NCBI GenBank assembly: GCA_038087015.1
Contig: JASBNA010000043.1
Location: 62,001-126,000 of the forward strand
Source: Cerrena zonata
Taxonomy: Eukaryota > Basidiomycota > Agaricomycetes > Polyporales > Cerrenaceae
Reading direction: 5' to 3'
Length of the DNA: 64,000 bases
Below the pieces are notes generated by a model. That model did not search any database, was not told where the DNA came from, and saw nothing but the letters and a program-made list of their open reading frames with translations. This document shows, in pieces, positions 18,801 to 29,700 of this stretch; positions within the stretch are counted from its first letter, which is position 1, and each line of letters begins with the position of its first letter. A program made the position numbers and the translations under genes.

Positions 18801-20514
18801 ATTGATCAAAAAGACAGATTGTAAAGTCACTGATTCTTGGGACAAGGTACTTAAAATCATTTTGAACTTATTTGAAAATTGTTTAATAAACCCCAACTTA
18901 TTTAGTGATTTCCAAAAGAAGGTGAAACTAAATCCATTACCAAAAGTGAAACCTCGTTACATTATTAACAGAAGTAAAGCAATGAAGGATTCTGGTATCT
19001 TATCTACTTTTTCGTCATTTTTGAAAGGTTACTCTGACGAACCTCCTGAACCATCAGATCAAGAAGTGGAATCTACACTTTCAGCTATTGACTGCGTTAG
19101 ATCAGTGAACGTTCCATCCATCTTCGAGAACATCTCCCGTGGCTCACCTACAGACTTGAAATTATTTCTTCAAAAACTTTTGAAATCCTTACCTGAGTAT
19201 TCAGATAAAAGTAAGAGATATTTTGAAACCGAAACTTTATTTATATATGAAGTTGCAGTATGTTTTTGTTTGTTATTGAAAGATTTTGAGACGACTAGTC
19301 TTGTAGCAAATTCCATTGCTTCTGCCTTGAACGTTTCCGATATTTCCAAAAAAACAATGTTGAGATTAAGTGCATACTTATTCATTACCTTGAGACATGG
19401 TGAAGAGACTAAGAATGATGTTGCCCAAAAAGTTTTGAAAAGTCTTGTATCACAAGACAAGGAATTATCATCAAAACATGGAGCTCAATTAGTTCAACCT
19501 TTAATTTCTCTAGTTGATGATGACTCCCCTTATTGTAAAGTTTTACTTAATAACGATGATTATTGGAAACTCATGAGAACATTTGGATCAAACCCTACTC
19601 ATGCCCATGAAATACTTCCTTTTGTTGACGGAATAATTAAGTCTTCACCCAATGACATTACACCAACTAACTATATGTTAATATTGGGTTTGTTGGATGA
19701 AGTTTCCTCTTTAGGAGCCATTGGTTCTCAATGGGAACAAGAGAGTGAACAATTAGCGGGCTCAGGCCAGAAAGTCCCTGAAAGCGCCGACAATGTCTAC
19801 TTCAAAGATTTAGTTGAAATCTCCAAAAAATCAATTGGATTGACTTCTGAACTTGCCTCTGTGGTAACAAGAAAAGACTTTGAAGGAAAAGAACTCTCAT
19901 ACTCTCTAGTTCAAGCTTTGGCACATCAATGCTTCAATCCATGCAGAGAAATAAGATCGTTTGCCATTAAAACATTGCAGGCTACTGTTTTGTCCACCGA
20001 GATCAGTGACGAATTCACCGCTTTTGGTATATTTGAATTCGGTTTATTCCCTCTTTTAACAGAGCTATCTAAACATGATGTGTTACAAACTGATATCAAG
20101 GGTTTCATGTCCACTCAATTCGAAGCTTTATCTCTCATTAGTAGGGTGTTTTTGAATTACCACACTAAGTTTGTTGAACATCAAACTGACCGTGCCTGGT
20201 TGACAATTCTTGACAATTTTATCATTTTCAATGATCTTGGTGAAAAGTACAACAAGTCCAATAATCTTATCAAGGAGTCAGGAATAGAATTGGTCAAGAA
20301 CATGGTGTTAGTGTTGCAAAATGGCAAGATCCTTACTGAGGAGAACAATGATTTGTGGAGCTCATCCTGGGAAAGGATCGATAAGTTGTATCCATCGTTG
20401 AAAAACGAAATCGCTAGCTCAAACGATAAGGGTCCAGTTGAGGACGATGCGACTGAGAGTGATAAAGGCGAGAAAGAGCAACCTGTCGAACCGGAAGAAA
20501 CCGAAGTAGATTGA
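15898..20514 (+). CDS. GEA2: Gea1/Gea2-type ARF guanine-nucleotide exchange factor (GBF1 family)
   Basis: A large (1538 aa) Sec7-domain exchange factor that activates Arf at the Golgi for COPI transport. Order: DCB/HUS N-terminal domains (VDPLTLMISECMTISSAMRK-like start, LTHCRFE, SDDSVLLKVLRLLE), a Sec7 domain at about 580-810 and C-terminal HDS domains. The catalytic glutamic finger is E676 in FRLPGESQQIER, and YSVIMLNTDLHNPQVK follows. The Sec7 domain is interrupted by an acidic, Lys/Glu-rich insertion (about 700-735). The match to Saccharomyces Gea2 runs along the whole length. It lies directly upstream of URA3 on the same strand, the same arrangement as GEA2-URA3 in Saccharomyces. Confidence 0.95.
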   Translation: MQSRFTSSPTPVSLPGHMQPQTFNSSIHHESNLVAIDPLTLMISECMTISSAMRKVSRWSQSGVAAILGAGDIFGEDESITSNLGLSSNISNTNNRSNNLNDNPLLSSFLQLRSMLAEADNLYHIDSLTLLQPFLLVIKSSSTSGHITALALNSISKFITYDIISLKSKNLQSSLVQIISSLTHCRFEAADQNSDDSVLLKVLRLLELIIECPLSNLLPNEVVSEVIQTCLSLACNKRRSEVLRRAAEMAMVSITIRIFSKIKELEPESEGLDDLQTNFTETKLPEDIIGGTDASNKTPAVGTPKQLLSEVNVNESNKIDEKKEIQKPNAEETFDHEDPFDIVCINEFAGILISMISPSNQYQHMESTRVFALSLINTALEVSGAEIPRHPSLMTLVSDPISKHVLQIITTTDSPALLQAALQLFSTTAIVLGRHLKSQIELTFTLLIRSILPDTKADKKNNTTLRGNETSVSNRISASKEMLIESLSLLWTRSPIFFTNLFIDYDCDFDRSDLAITALDFLCKLSLPESALYTTDNVPPICLEGVLSFIGGINDRIKLLSAQKDSADIDTHLLIMDKNQKTSFVKSTEIMNKNPKEGIKELAKRGFITDEKDVKELAKFFFTKSVRLNKKILGEFLTKQSNAELLKEFINLFEFSDLRVDEALRILLKAFRLPGESQQIERVVELFAERYVNCQHPAEESGKAPQKKEDVTNEDEKAKEEEEKAEEEELEPVRPDADAVFILSYSVIMLNTDLHNPQVKSHMTLDSYKKNLRGIYYGKDFPTWYLSKIYYSIRDREIIMPEEHHGTDKWFDDAWHNLISSQASVIGSELNSDHSQKQFGIGHICQFDKVLFESIVDRLIDTLISVFKEATDDHVITRLMSSIDKCANICIYYNLSSSVDKLIGLLADLTSLTNATDGPIISDDGPRDEIPITQIKIENKEDAITVSEMAVWFGRDFKAQLSTVVLFRLIKKTDCKVTDSWDKVLKIILNLFENCLINPNLFSDFQKKVKLNPLPKVKPRYIINRSKAMKDSGILSTFSSFLKGYSDEPPEPSDQEVESTLSAIDCVRSVNVPSIFENISRGSPTDLKLFLQKLLKSLPEYSDKSKRYFETETLFIYEVAVCFCLLLKDFETTSLVANSIASALNVSDISKKTMLRLSAYLFITLRHGEETKNDVAQKVLKSLVSQDKELSSKHGAQLVQPLISLVDDDSPYCKVLLNNDDYWKLMRTFGSNPTHAHEILPFVDGIIKSSPNDITPTNYMLILGLLDEVSSLGAIGSQWEQESEQLAGSGQKVPESADNVYFKDLVEISKKSIGLTSELASVVTRKDFEGKELSYSLVQALAHQCFNPCREIRSFAIKTLQATVLSTEISDEFTAFGIFEFGLFPLLTELSKHDVLQTDIKGFMSTQFEALSLISRVFLNYHTKFVEHQTDRAWLTILDNFIIFNDLGEKYNKSNNLIKESGIELVKNMVLVLQNGKILTEENNDLWSSSWERIDKLYPSLKNEIASSNDKGPVEDDATESDKGEKEQPVEPEETEVD

Positions 20515-20734
20515 TAACTAGGCTGGTCCTGTCGCTACAAAGCGAATTAATTTGTATAATTTGTATAGATATAGACAGCGTTGTATAATACCGTTCTTAA
20601 GTATCTTGATGTAAGTGCGCATTTCGTTTTTTTGATGTTAAAAGTTTTTTATTCTATTTTTTTTTTTTTTTTTTTCATTTCTATTACTGTCAGCATACCT
20701 TTAAACCAGATAAGCCAAAAACCTTGTTGTCGCA

Positions 20735-21538
20735 ATGGTCACGAATAAGACTTATACCGAAAGAGCAGAAGCTCACCCATCACCGGTAGCTCAAAAGTTA
20801 TTCAAACTTATGGATTCTAAGAAGACAAATTTATGTGCTTCTGTTGATGTCAAAACTACAAAAGAATTTTTAGACTTAATTGATCAGTTGGGTCCATTCA
20901 TTTGTTTGGTGAAGACTCACATCGATATAATTGATGACTTTTCCTACGAAGGAACAATTGTTCCATTGCTAGAACTCGCCAAAAAGCATCAATTTATGAT
21001 TTTTGAAGATCGTAAATTTGCTGATATTGGTAACACCGTTAAATCTCAATATTCTGGTGGTGCTTATAAAATTGCCCAATGGTCAGACATCACTAATGCC
21101 CACAGTATAACAGGTAATGGTATTGTTCAAGGGTTGAAAGAAGCTGCTAAAGAAACTACCAGTGAACCAAGAGGTTTATTGATGTTAGCAGAATTATCCT
21201 CAAAAGGTTCATTGGCTTATGGTGAATACACTGAAAAAACAGTTGATATAGCTAAAACTGATAAAGAATTTGTTATTGGATTTATAGCTCAAAGAGATAT
21301 GGGTGGAGTTGAAGAGGGATTTGATTGGATCATTATGACTCCAGGTGTTGGTTTGGATGATAAAGGAGACGGTTTGGGTCAACAATATAGAACTGTTAAT
21401 GAAGTTGTTTCTACTGGTACTGATATCATTATTGTTGGTAGAGGCTTATTTGGTAAAGGAAGAGATCCAAGTACTGAAGGTCAAAGATACAGAGCTGCTG
21501 GTTGGAACGCTTACTTAAAAAAGACTGGTCAATTATAA
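20735..21538 (+). CDS. URA3: Orotidine 5'-phosphate decarboxylase
   Basis: Catalyses the last step of UMP synthesis, decarboxylating OMP in the cytosol. At 267 aa it has the normal length of yeast Ura3. The catalytic D-x-K-x-x-D motif is D92-R-K94-F-A-D97 within [12 protein letters not shown], and the phosphate-binding [11 protein letters not shown] lies near the C-terminus. [10 protein letters not shown] and [19 protein letters not shown] are further family blocks. The ATG at 20735 follows a T-rich stretch and is the only sensible start. No Ppr1-type CGG-N6-CCG site is visible upstream. Gene order with GEA2 is conserved among yeasts. Confidence 0.98.
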   Translation: MVTNKTYTERAEAHPSPVAQKLFKLMDSKKTNLCASVDVKTTKEFLDLIDQLGPFICLVKTHIDIIDDFSYEGTIVPLLELAKKHQFMIFEDRKFADIGNTVKSQYSGGAYKIAQWSDITNAHSITGNGIVQGLKEAAKETTSEPRGLLMLAELSSKGSLAYGEYTEKTVDIAKTDKEFVIGFIAQRDMGGVEEGFDWIIMTPGVGLDDKGDGLGQQYRTVNEVVSTGTDIIIVGRGLFGKGRDPSTEGQRYRAAGWNAYLKKTGQL

Positions 21539-21663
21539 GACATACGTGAGTAAACTATGATCAATATTATACAGTTAATAAATATAAACGAGAAAAAAAA
21601 AATTATATAAAAGAATATGTACAAGGAATAAATGTAGTAATCATTATGAGCTTGATGAAGGAC

Positions 21664-22920
21664 TTAACTTGGACCCAAAACACCTTCATCTTCGAGACTA
21701 TCGCTCAACTTTGTTCTCATAATCTCAAAGACGAGTAGCCCAATAGTTGTACTTGGAATAGTTGTATATGCATATCTAAAGAATCCTTTATAACTTACGT
21801 TAAACCAGGACAATTTTGATTTGTGTTTCATTTTAATAACCTGTAAATAGGTATCGATGTATGAATTATAGTAAAGTTTAATGAATGGTCTCCTTGAGTT
21901 TCTTGAGGCATTATAAACATCTAGGGCTTCTAATCTAGACAAATGAATTTTTTGAACTTTTGTTAGAGGGTATTGAATAGCTAAAAGTGAAAATGCAGCC
22001 GACGCTCCGGCCAATAATACAAAAGTCGATTTTAAGAGTTTTGTCAGTCTTTTCTCTTCTAGTTTGACTTTATTTTGATCAACTTGAGGAGCCTTTGAAA
22101 TTATACCAATGTAGGTAAATTTGTCATTCAAAGACTTTTTGAAGCCTTGATAAGAATTAATCATTTTATAAGTTAAATTATAACCCTGAGTTTTAACTGT
22201 TTCGAAAGCAGAAAAATAAAAGGCGAAACCCAAACTCTCTTTAATTAATGAAAATCCATATCCTGCAAACACCCCAACCAAACCGATCTCTTTCAATTTA
22301 TTGAGACCATAAATCCATAAGTTTCTTTGGTGTTCGTTATTTAACATTTCTGCTGCAGACAGTCTAGTATAGATTGCATCAATAGGAGCAGCTGCTAAGG
22401 ATTGTGCAATTCCTGCTATAAAACCAGCTTTAAAAGTATCAACAGTTGTAAAATAAGAATTTCTTAATTGCGATTGATTTTTATCAAAGTTATGATTTGA
22501 ATTGAAATGATCTAATGCAGTTAAATAGGTACCGTACAAAATCAAACCGGTTGCAGAATTTGCTAAAAGGGGAGGTAAAACTTGTTCAGGAATAAATCTC
22601 CAACCTTCCTTTTTAATAACGTTTATAAGCATTCCAATCGAGGAATGGGTTCTAAAGCTGTAAGGTTTCGAGTGGATATTATCATGTTTATTGGCCAATT
22701 CTCGAACATAAGCCAAATAGTCGAATCTAGAAGGTCTAAATAGTTTAACTGGAGTTCTCAAGTATAATGACTGTAATTGATAAACCAATGCTCTTATCCC
22801 TGCAGTAGAAACGGTAACCGTTTGATTATTTCTGGAATTATATGAAGCCTCAGAAGACGAACTAATAACCATATCATTATCTAGTCGATTTGAGTCACGT
22901 CCTGATATTGAAACACTCAT
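21664..22920 (-). CDS. Divergent mitochondrial-carrier-like protein
   Basis: A 418-residue protein with weak but recognisable features of the SLC25 family. The PxDxxxxR signature appears as PIDAIYTRL after a small-residue helix (AGFIAGIAQSLAAA). GLVGVFAGYGFSLIKESLGFAFYFSAFET resembles the end of a carrier repeat (G-x-x-x-F-x-G). A third repeat is suggested by YPLTKVQKIHLSR and WFNVSYKGFFRYAYTTIPSTTIGLLVFE. The N-terminal ~85 residues are Ser-rich and lack a clear carrier repeat. Substrate is unknown. It is convergent with URA3. An outer-membrane or otherwise atypical member is possible. Confidence 0.6.
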   Translation of the reverse strand: MSVSISGRDSNRLDNDMVISSSSEASYNSRNNQTVTVSTAGIRALVYQLQSLYLRTPVKLFRPSRFDYLAYVRELANKHDNIHSKPYSFRTHSSIGMLINVIKKEGWRFIPEQVLPPLLANSATGLILYGTYLTALDHFNSNHNFDKNQSQLRNSYFTTVDTFKAGFIAGIAQSLAAAPIDAIYTRLSAAEMLNNEHQRNLWIYGLNKLKEIGLVGVFAGYGFSLIKESLGFAFYFSAFETVKTQGYNLTYKMINSYQGFKKSLNDKFTYIGIISKAPQVDQNKVKLEEKRLTKLLKSTFVLLAGASAAFSLLAIQYPLTKVQKIHLSRLEALDVYNASRNSRRPFIKLYYNSYIDTYLQVIKMKHKSKLSWFNVSYKGFFRYAYTTIPSTTIGLLVFEIMRTKLSDSLEDEGVLGPS

Positions 22921-23216
22921 TATATGTGAATCATTTGTTGGATGGCGATGGGAGAAATGGAGGATTAGTGTTTGGAGATAATTGTTTATGAGGCTCTCCT
23001 TAACAAATGCTGCTGAATATGAGTGGCCTATAACCGGAGAATTGGCAGGTTACAAATCTTTGAATAACAAGGTTTATTTACTGATTTTCACAACAAAAAG
23101 ATCAATAGATCGTTATCAACATTTTCCTACTGCTTTTTTTCCTCTTTCCTTCAGACTAAAAGTGTGAGCTCGAGGCTTTTTCATTCGGATGTACGGATGT
23201 TTTATTTATATACAAA

Positions 23217-24149
23217 TTACTGATCTCTATATAGAATGATTTCACTTTGTTTGAAGTATCTTCTTGCATCTTCATCAATCAAGACAAGCGATAAGTAAGT
23301 TCTTGTAGAGAATTTTTTATTGACGTCACGATAAGTTGGGGTTAAATCGAAGCCACCCAAGAACAATCTTATTGGGATTGTTTCACCTTTAACTGGAGCC
23401 CCGTCCATGATTTCGAATCTTACTAGAGCTTCGCTATCAGTGATTTGATTTGGGGGCAGACCGACTGTTTCACGTTTGATGAGCGATAATTCCATATGTT
23501 TAATTTTAAGTCTGACTAATAAGAAAAAGATTCGACCAACAATGACATCTTTCAAGGAGAATCTTGATTTCAGGTACTCGAACTCTATATGTAAGCAATC
23601 TTCTATACCAACGTCCATTTTAACAGTTGTAGGGATATTAGTTTTAGATAATTGGGAAGAATTTTGAGATGAATCTGAAGAGTTTGATAATGAATTGTAT
23701 TGAAAGACCCATAATTCTTTTTCTCTTGTTATTTCGGAGGATGATTTTCTAGACACAATGACTTTAATGAAATACCTTAATCTAGCATTTTTACCTCTGT
23801 AACTTTCATATTGTTTTTCGACATTTTTAAATTCAAAAGGATAAGTTTCTGGATGGGTTAATTGGGAAGGAGACGCTAACTCGGTTGCCAACGAAAGAAA
23901 TTCACTTGAGATTAAAGAGTCGGTGTTTGTTTCAATGACCCCTAATAATTGAACTTTTATCCCCATATGATCGACTTTTTTACCGTCTCTAGTACGAATT
24001 GTGATTGAACCTTTTACACTTTCACCATCTTGATAGATTGGTAATTTTTCTAATCTTCCTTGCGGGGTTTTCACGTCGATTGTTTTACGGGACTGTTCGT
24101 TATCTAGTCTGATTTCAATATCTAGCGGTGCTTTAAAGAATATAGACAT
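23217..24149 (-). CDS. PEP8: Retromer subunit Vps26/Pep8
   Basis: A 310-residue arrestin-fold subunit of the cargo-recognition retromer (Vps26-Vps29-Vps35) that returns receptors from endosomes to the Golgi. The N-terminus (FFKAPLDIEIRLD), GSITIRTRDGKKVDHMGIKVQLLG, the DCLHIEFEY block and the C-terminal lobe (MDGAPVKGETIPIRLFLGG, RYFKQSEIILYR) are diagnostic. The length is typical, with a short Ser-rich insertion around residues 153-168. A CACGTG box lies at 24221-24226, about 70 bp upstream of the ATG. It shares a trafficking role with VPS55 and SYN8 elsewhere in the window. Confidence 0.95.
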   Translation of the reverse strand: MSIFFKAPLDIEIRLDNEQSRKTIDVKTPQGRLEKLPIYQDGESVKGSITIRTRDGKKVDHMGIKVQLLGVIETNTDSLISSEFLSLATELASPSQLTHPETYPFEFKNVEKQYESYRGKNARLRYFIKVIVSRKSSSEITREKELWVFQYNSLSNSSDSSQNSSQLSKTNIPTTVKMDVGIEDCLHIEFEYLKSRFSLKDVIVGRIFFLLVRLKIKHMELSLIKRETVGLPPNQITDSEALVRFEIMDGAPVKGETIPIRLFLGGFDLTPTYRDVNKKFSTRTYLSLVLIDEDARRYFKQSEIILYRDQ

Positions 24150-24220
24150 GATTGAGGTATATGGGGGAGTTAATTAACAGGGAGTTGATAATTTATTTCG
24201 AGAAAAGATATAGCACCCGT

Positions 24221-24226
24221 CACGTG
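24221..24226. promoter_or_regulatory. CACGTG (Cbf1-type E-box) upstream of PEP8
   Basis: CACGTG directly follows TAGCACCCGT, itself a partial Rap1-like core. It is about 70 bp upstream of the PEP8 ATG. The hexamer is the Cbf1/bHLH target in yeasts; function here is inferred from position only. Confidence 0.35.
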
Positions 24227-24394
24227 AGACAACCTACAATTAAAGTTATAACATACAATTGTAAAGTTATACAAAATTGTAAAGTTAACATACAATTAAG
24301 TTATACAGAATACAGTATACAGTAATACAAAACAGTTAAAGGATAACAAATTTATTAGTACGTAAAGGCATTTAAGTCATAAACGATAAGACAA

Positions 24395-25408
<1,014 letters not shown>

Positions 25409-25515
25409 TTAATTTAATAGACTGTTTGTTTTGTAGACTGTTTGTTTTGTAAAGTGAATTGAACTTTGACAATGATGATGAAACAATTACCACTCTACCC
25501 AGGATTCCGGCTGCT

Positions 25516-25523
25516 CTTATATA
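25516..25523 (-). promoter_or_regulatory. TATA box of GAPDH
   Basis: On the minus strand the sequence reads TATATAAG, about 115 bp before the GAPDH ATG at 25402, a usual distance for a strong yeast promoter. Confidence 0.55.
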
Positions 25524-25666
25524 TTCCTCTTGCAACACATGGTTCACCCTTGTCATACCACCAATTTGGATGGCTGCTAAAGTTTGTCACCAGATGAGCG
25601 CACGGGATTTTATTGTGGGAGTTAATTAGTGGTATGACTTCCTGCACACCGCTAACCCCGGCTATA

Positions 25667-25802
25667 CTATTACTCCTACTATTACTCCTACTATTACTCC
25701 TACTATCATGCTATACTCTATCATACTCTATCATGCTATGCTCTATCATACTCTATCATGCTATACTCTATCATACTCTATCATGCTATACTCTATCATG
25801 CT
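25667..25802 (+). repeat. Compound minisatellite: 12-bp x3 then 25-bp x4
   Basis: CTATTACTCCTA is repeated three times at 25667-25702. Immediately after come four 25-bp units of CTATCATGCTATACTCTATC-ATACT at 25703-25802; unit 2 has G for A at one position and unit 4 ends in ATGCT. The array starts about 265 bp upstream of the GAPDH start codon. Confidence 0.9.
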
Positions 25803-26474
25803 TTGCCATCATTATACTGTATCATACTAGACCACTGGGTAGGGTGATAGGAGTATGCGCATAGCGATCAGTAAAGTCTAGTCTATAGTCTAGTCTGTAA
25901 AGTACAGTATCAGGTATCACTAAGTATCAGTACAAGTCAGTACAGGTATTACAAGTATTACAAGTATTACAAGTATAAGTATTACAAATATTACAAGTAA
26001 GTACAAGTGAATATACTGTCGTAATAACTGATGGATTAGTAACTGATTACTGTATTTGCATATCGGGGTTAGTACACTATTAGGGTAGTAACTTCAGTCA
26101 GATCCAGTGACTTGAGCAGTTATTGTCAATGAAGGAGAGCAACAATTGGCTATACTACTTCCTACGTATCTGTATAATTTATCTTGAGATCTCCTAGTAA
26201 TTTGGGCACCAAGATACATTGGAATTATTTGTGTAAATACCCAATGTTTACATACTCAGTGTAGTATCGTCAAGTCTGCCGAATGCATCTTTGTCCAATT
26301 ACACCCAACCATTTCTGTCATTTCCCTGTTCTTTATGACACTGGCATGCCATTGACAAGCCATTGACCAGTGTTGGACAATCGCAATCGTCCACTCCCAA
26401 CCAACCCGTCCCATCGACAAGTCAAACAGAAGGGAATTCGGGAACGAATAAACTTTGTATTTTGTATTTTGTAT

Positions 26475-26479
<5 letters not shown>

Positions 26480-26511
<32 letters not shown>
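26480..26511 (+). repeat. T32 homopolymer
   Basis: An uninterrupted run of 32 T, about 240 bp upstream of the CDC25 ATG. Such tracts exclude nucleosomes in yeast promoters; the exact length in an assembly is uncertain. Confidence 0.8.
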
Positions 26512-26512
<1 letters not shown>

Positions 26513-26754
26513 GCTGTTTTTAAATCTTTTTTTTTTTTGTTTTGTTAGCAAATTTTAACTTTGGCATTTTACTAGTAAAATTTTTTTGCTCTTCCTTCGT
26601 TGAATCAATCCTTTACTTGCCATTCTTGCCTTGCCAATCCGTTAATCCATTCTATTCGAGTCGCATCAGCTAATTCATTAGTGTTATTAGTCGTTTTATT
26701 GATTGTTTTCTTGATTATTAATCCCCAGTTGTATTGATTAATAAGTTTCATATC

Positions 26755-29700
26755 ATGTCCTATATGGATGAAATACCTCCAGATGTCATATCACCAAATG
26801 AAGTGATTGATTCGAAAAATGAAGACAACCAAACAAAGGCAAAGTCAATAAAATCAGTTGATATGGTTGTTGCTATCTATGACTTCCCCGGGACTCAACA
26901 TACTCATTTACCCCTTAATATGGGGGATACGGTTTCTATTTTGGCTAAATCGGATTCTGGTTGGTGGGACGGAGTGATTGTCACTTCTAAAAATGAATAC
27001 TTGAGAGGTTGGATTCCGTCTAACTATGTTAGATCGGTCAATTACGTCCAACCTGTTTTAAATCAATTGAAAAATAATAAAGAAATTGATTCAATCACTG
27101 CTGCAAATACGGCGGCAAACGTCTTGATTCCTTCCTTCAATAATATCTTACAGAAAAACCTATTTGATCTGGAAAGAAACTCTCCTTCAAATAGTGTTCG
27201 TAAGAATTCGGTGGTTTCATTTGCCAGCTCTGAAACAAGCATTCCGTCCGATTCCAAAATCAATAATAAGATCAAAAAGATTCTACTGCATCCCAATCTC
27301 AATTACAAGTGTCGCATACTACCGATAACACTCCAACCGCATCGTTTTCTGCTCCAAGTATTGCTAGTTCCGGTAGTTATAGTGGTGCTTCCAACCCGGG
27401 CACTTTTGCCCACACTCTTGACTCCAATCGACTTAAAAGATAATACTCCGTTTGTTTCAACCTCGATGCAGAAAAATTGGCTAGTGAATATAAATTATCA
27501 AACCACCGCAATATCGTTTGGTTACCCTCGTTTGAGTGGCTCGGGTGATGTGGTTTTTTTTTCAGAAATTTTAAATGTTTATTGTGAATCTTGTCCAATG
27601 ACTCCCTATATGCCTGATGTTGATGACGACGAAGATGATGAGAAATTAGAATTACCTTCTAAATTAGCAATGAATGATAATCCAATCATAAATCATGATC
27701 TGGAATTTAATAATGATAATGATAATGATCAACAACAACAACAACAACATGGTCAAAATCAATCGGGTCAAAATTCAAAAAATTTCGATCCTTTGAAAAG
27801 AGATTCAACTTCTTCTTTACATTCTCAATCTTCAGGTCAAAGTTCTTATCATCATTTTGATCAACCATTTTTCGCAACTCCTGGTTTGTTTTATAGTCAT
27901 ACAAATGACTTAATGTATTGGACTCAATTAAAAGAACGGTTTAATTATTTACTTGATTTGAGTTTTAAAGCTTTAAAAGATCATAATAAACAATTATTCA
28001 GTACTCATTTCACTAAATTAACAAAAGTTATTTCAATAATTGCTAGTGCTTCAAGATTGATTCAAAATGATTTTATTAATACTAAATATGAAAACTCAAT
28101 TAGAAGAAAATTGAAAAGAATTGCTGGTGCTTATTCTCAAATTTATATTAATGGTATTTTACATTTAAGTTATATGCATTATTCTCAAGAAGCTTCAAAT
28201 GCTGAATTATTTAGTTTTGATATTTCAAAATTAAATAAATCAACTAGCTTACCAAATAGTACTTTACAAAGTACTTCTTCTTCATTTTCCACTATTCGTC
28301 AAAATTCAAATGATAGTACTAAACAATCAAATGATACCGTTACTAATGATGCTTTAAATTCTTTTACTAATAATTTGAAAACTTTAAATTTAAATCAAGA
28401 TAATGATGATGATAATAATATCACTTATTTAAATCATATTCAAATTGAATTGGAAATTTTAAGATTGAATATAAATTCACTTACTAAAATTTTCTTAAAA
28501 TTAACCAGAGATAAAAAAATTAAAAAATCGGATTACGATGGTTCAGATGCAAGTGATGATGATTCTGGTGAAGATCGTTATAACGTTTTACCTCAAGTCT
28601 ATCCTAGATTTATAACAAATGAATTCAATGGTGGGAATTGGTGTAATCCTTTTTTCGCAACTAAAAATTCGGCTTTAAATGCTAGTGGGGATGACTTGAA
28701 AAATAGATATCATCTGAAAAATATCATTGATAAAGATGCTTATGATTCAATTAAAAAATCAACCGATGAAATGACTAAATTGTCAAAGGAAACTTTGGAA
28801 TTTTTAAATCCTGAAGTTCAACATAAATACTATAATGATGATTTGAAAAATGAGAGAAATACTCAAATCTTAAGATTGATTTATAAATATTTATACCATG
28901 CTGGTGTTACCATTGATTTAATTGAATCTTTTGATTTCACAGTGTTTTGCTTAATCAAAAGATATGCTTCAAATGAAAATATGGAATTTGAAAAAAATGA
29001 TGATACAAAAAATGATGGTACGAATCCTCAAAGATCTACTTCTGGCTCTACCACTCTTTCTTCTAATGACAGCAATGATCAAACCAATGATCAAGATTTT
29101 AGTTCAAGCCGTAATGATTCAACAAATGAAAGTTCCGCTGATATCAATACTACAAATAATTCAATTAGTACTATCACAACTGCTCATCCACAATTAAGTA
29201 GTAAATTAACTAATGATACTTTGGATGATGAAACATCAGGCAGCAATTTAAATTTTGATTATCCAATTGTATTAGAGTTTTTCCATTATAAACAACAGTT
29301 TCATGATTTAATTTCAAATATTGTTATGGCTACTCAAACTTTAACTGTTCAAGACCCTGATGTTTTTAGAGGTATGAAAGATGATGATCCTTTATTTTAT
29401 AATCGTGATATTTTGAAAATACCTATCGAAAGAGCTTCTTTATTGGTTTCAAATATTTTATCTAATCAAACTAATCAAAATAAGGGTGGCACAATCTCTT
29501 TAAATCCTGATGAATTAATGTCAAATATTTTATTAGATGGTACTAAATTTTTTGAATCAATCTTAAACATTATTCAACAATTGATTGATGAAAGAGAAAC
29601 TATTTTAAATTATGCTACTAGAGTTATGCATGATGATTTTAATGTTCAATTATTATTAATTGAAAGAAATAATACTATTTTATCGGAAAAATCTGAAGAT

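Noticed and set aside
25613..25864. Leu/Tyr/Ser-repeat ORF upstream of GAPDH
   Set aside because: Follows the 12-bp and 25-bp minisatellite; no ATG-based gene structure or conservation signal.
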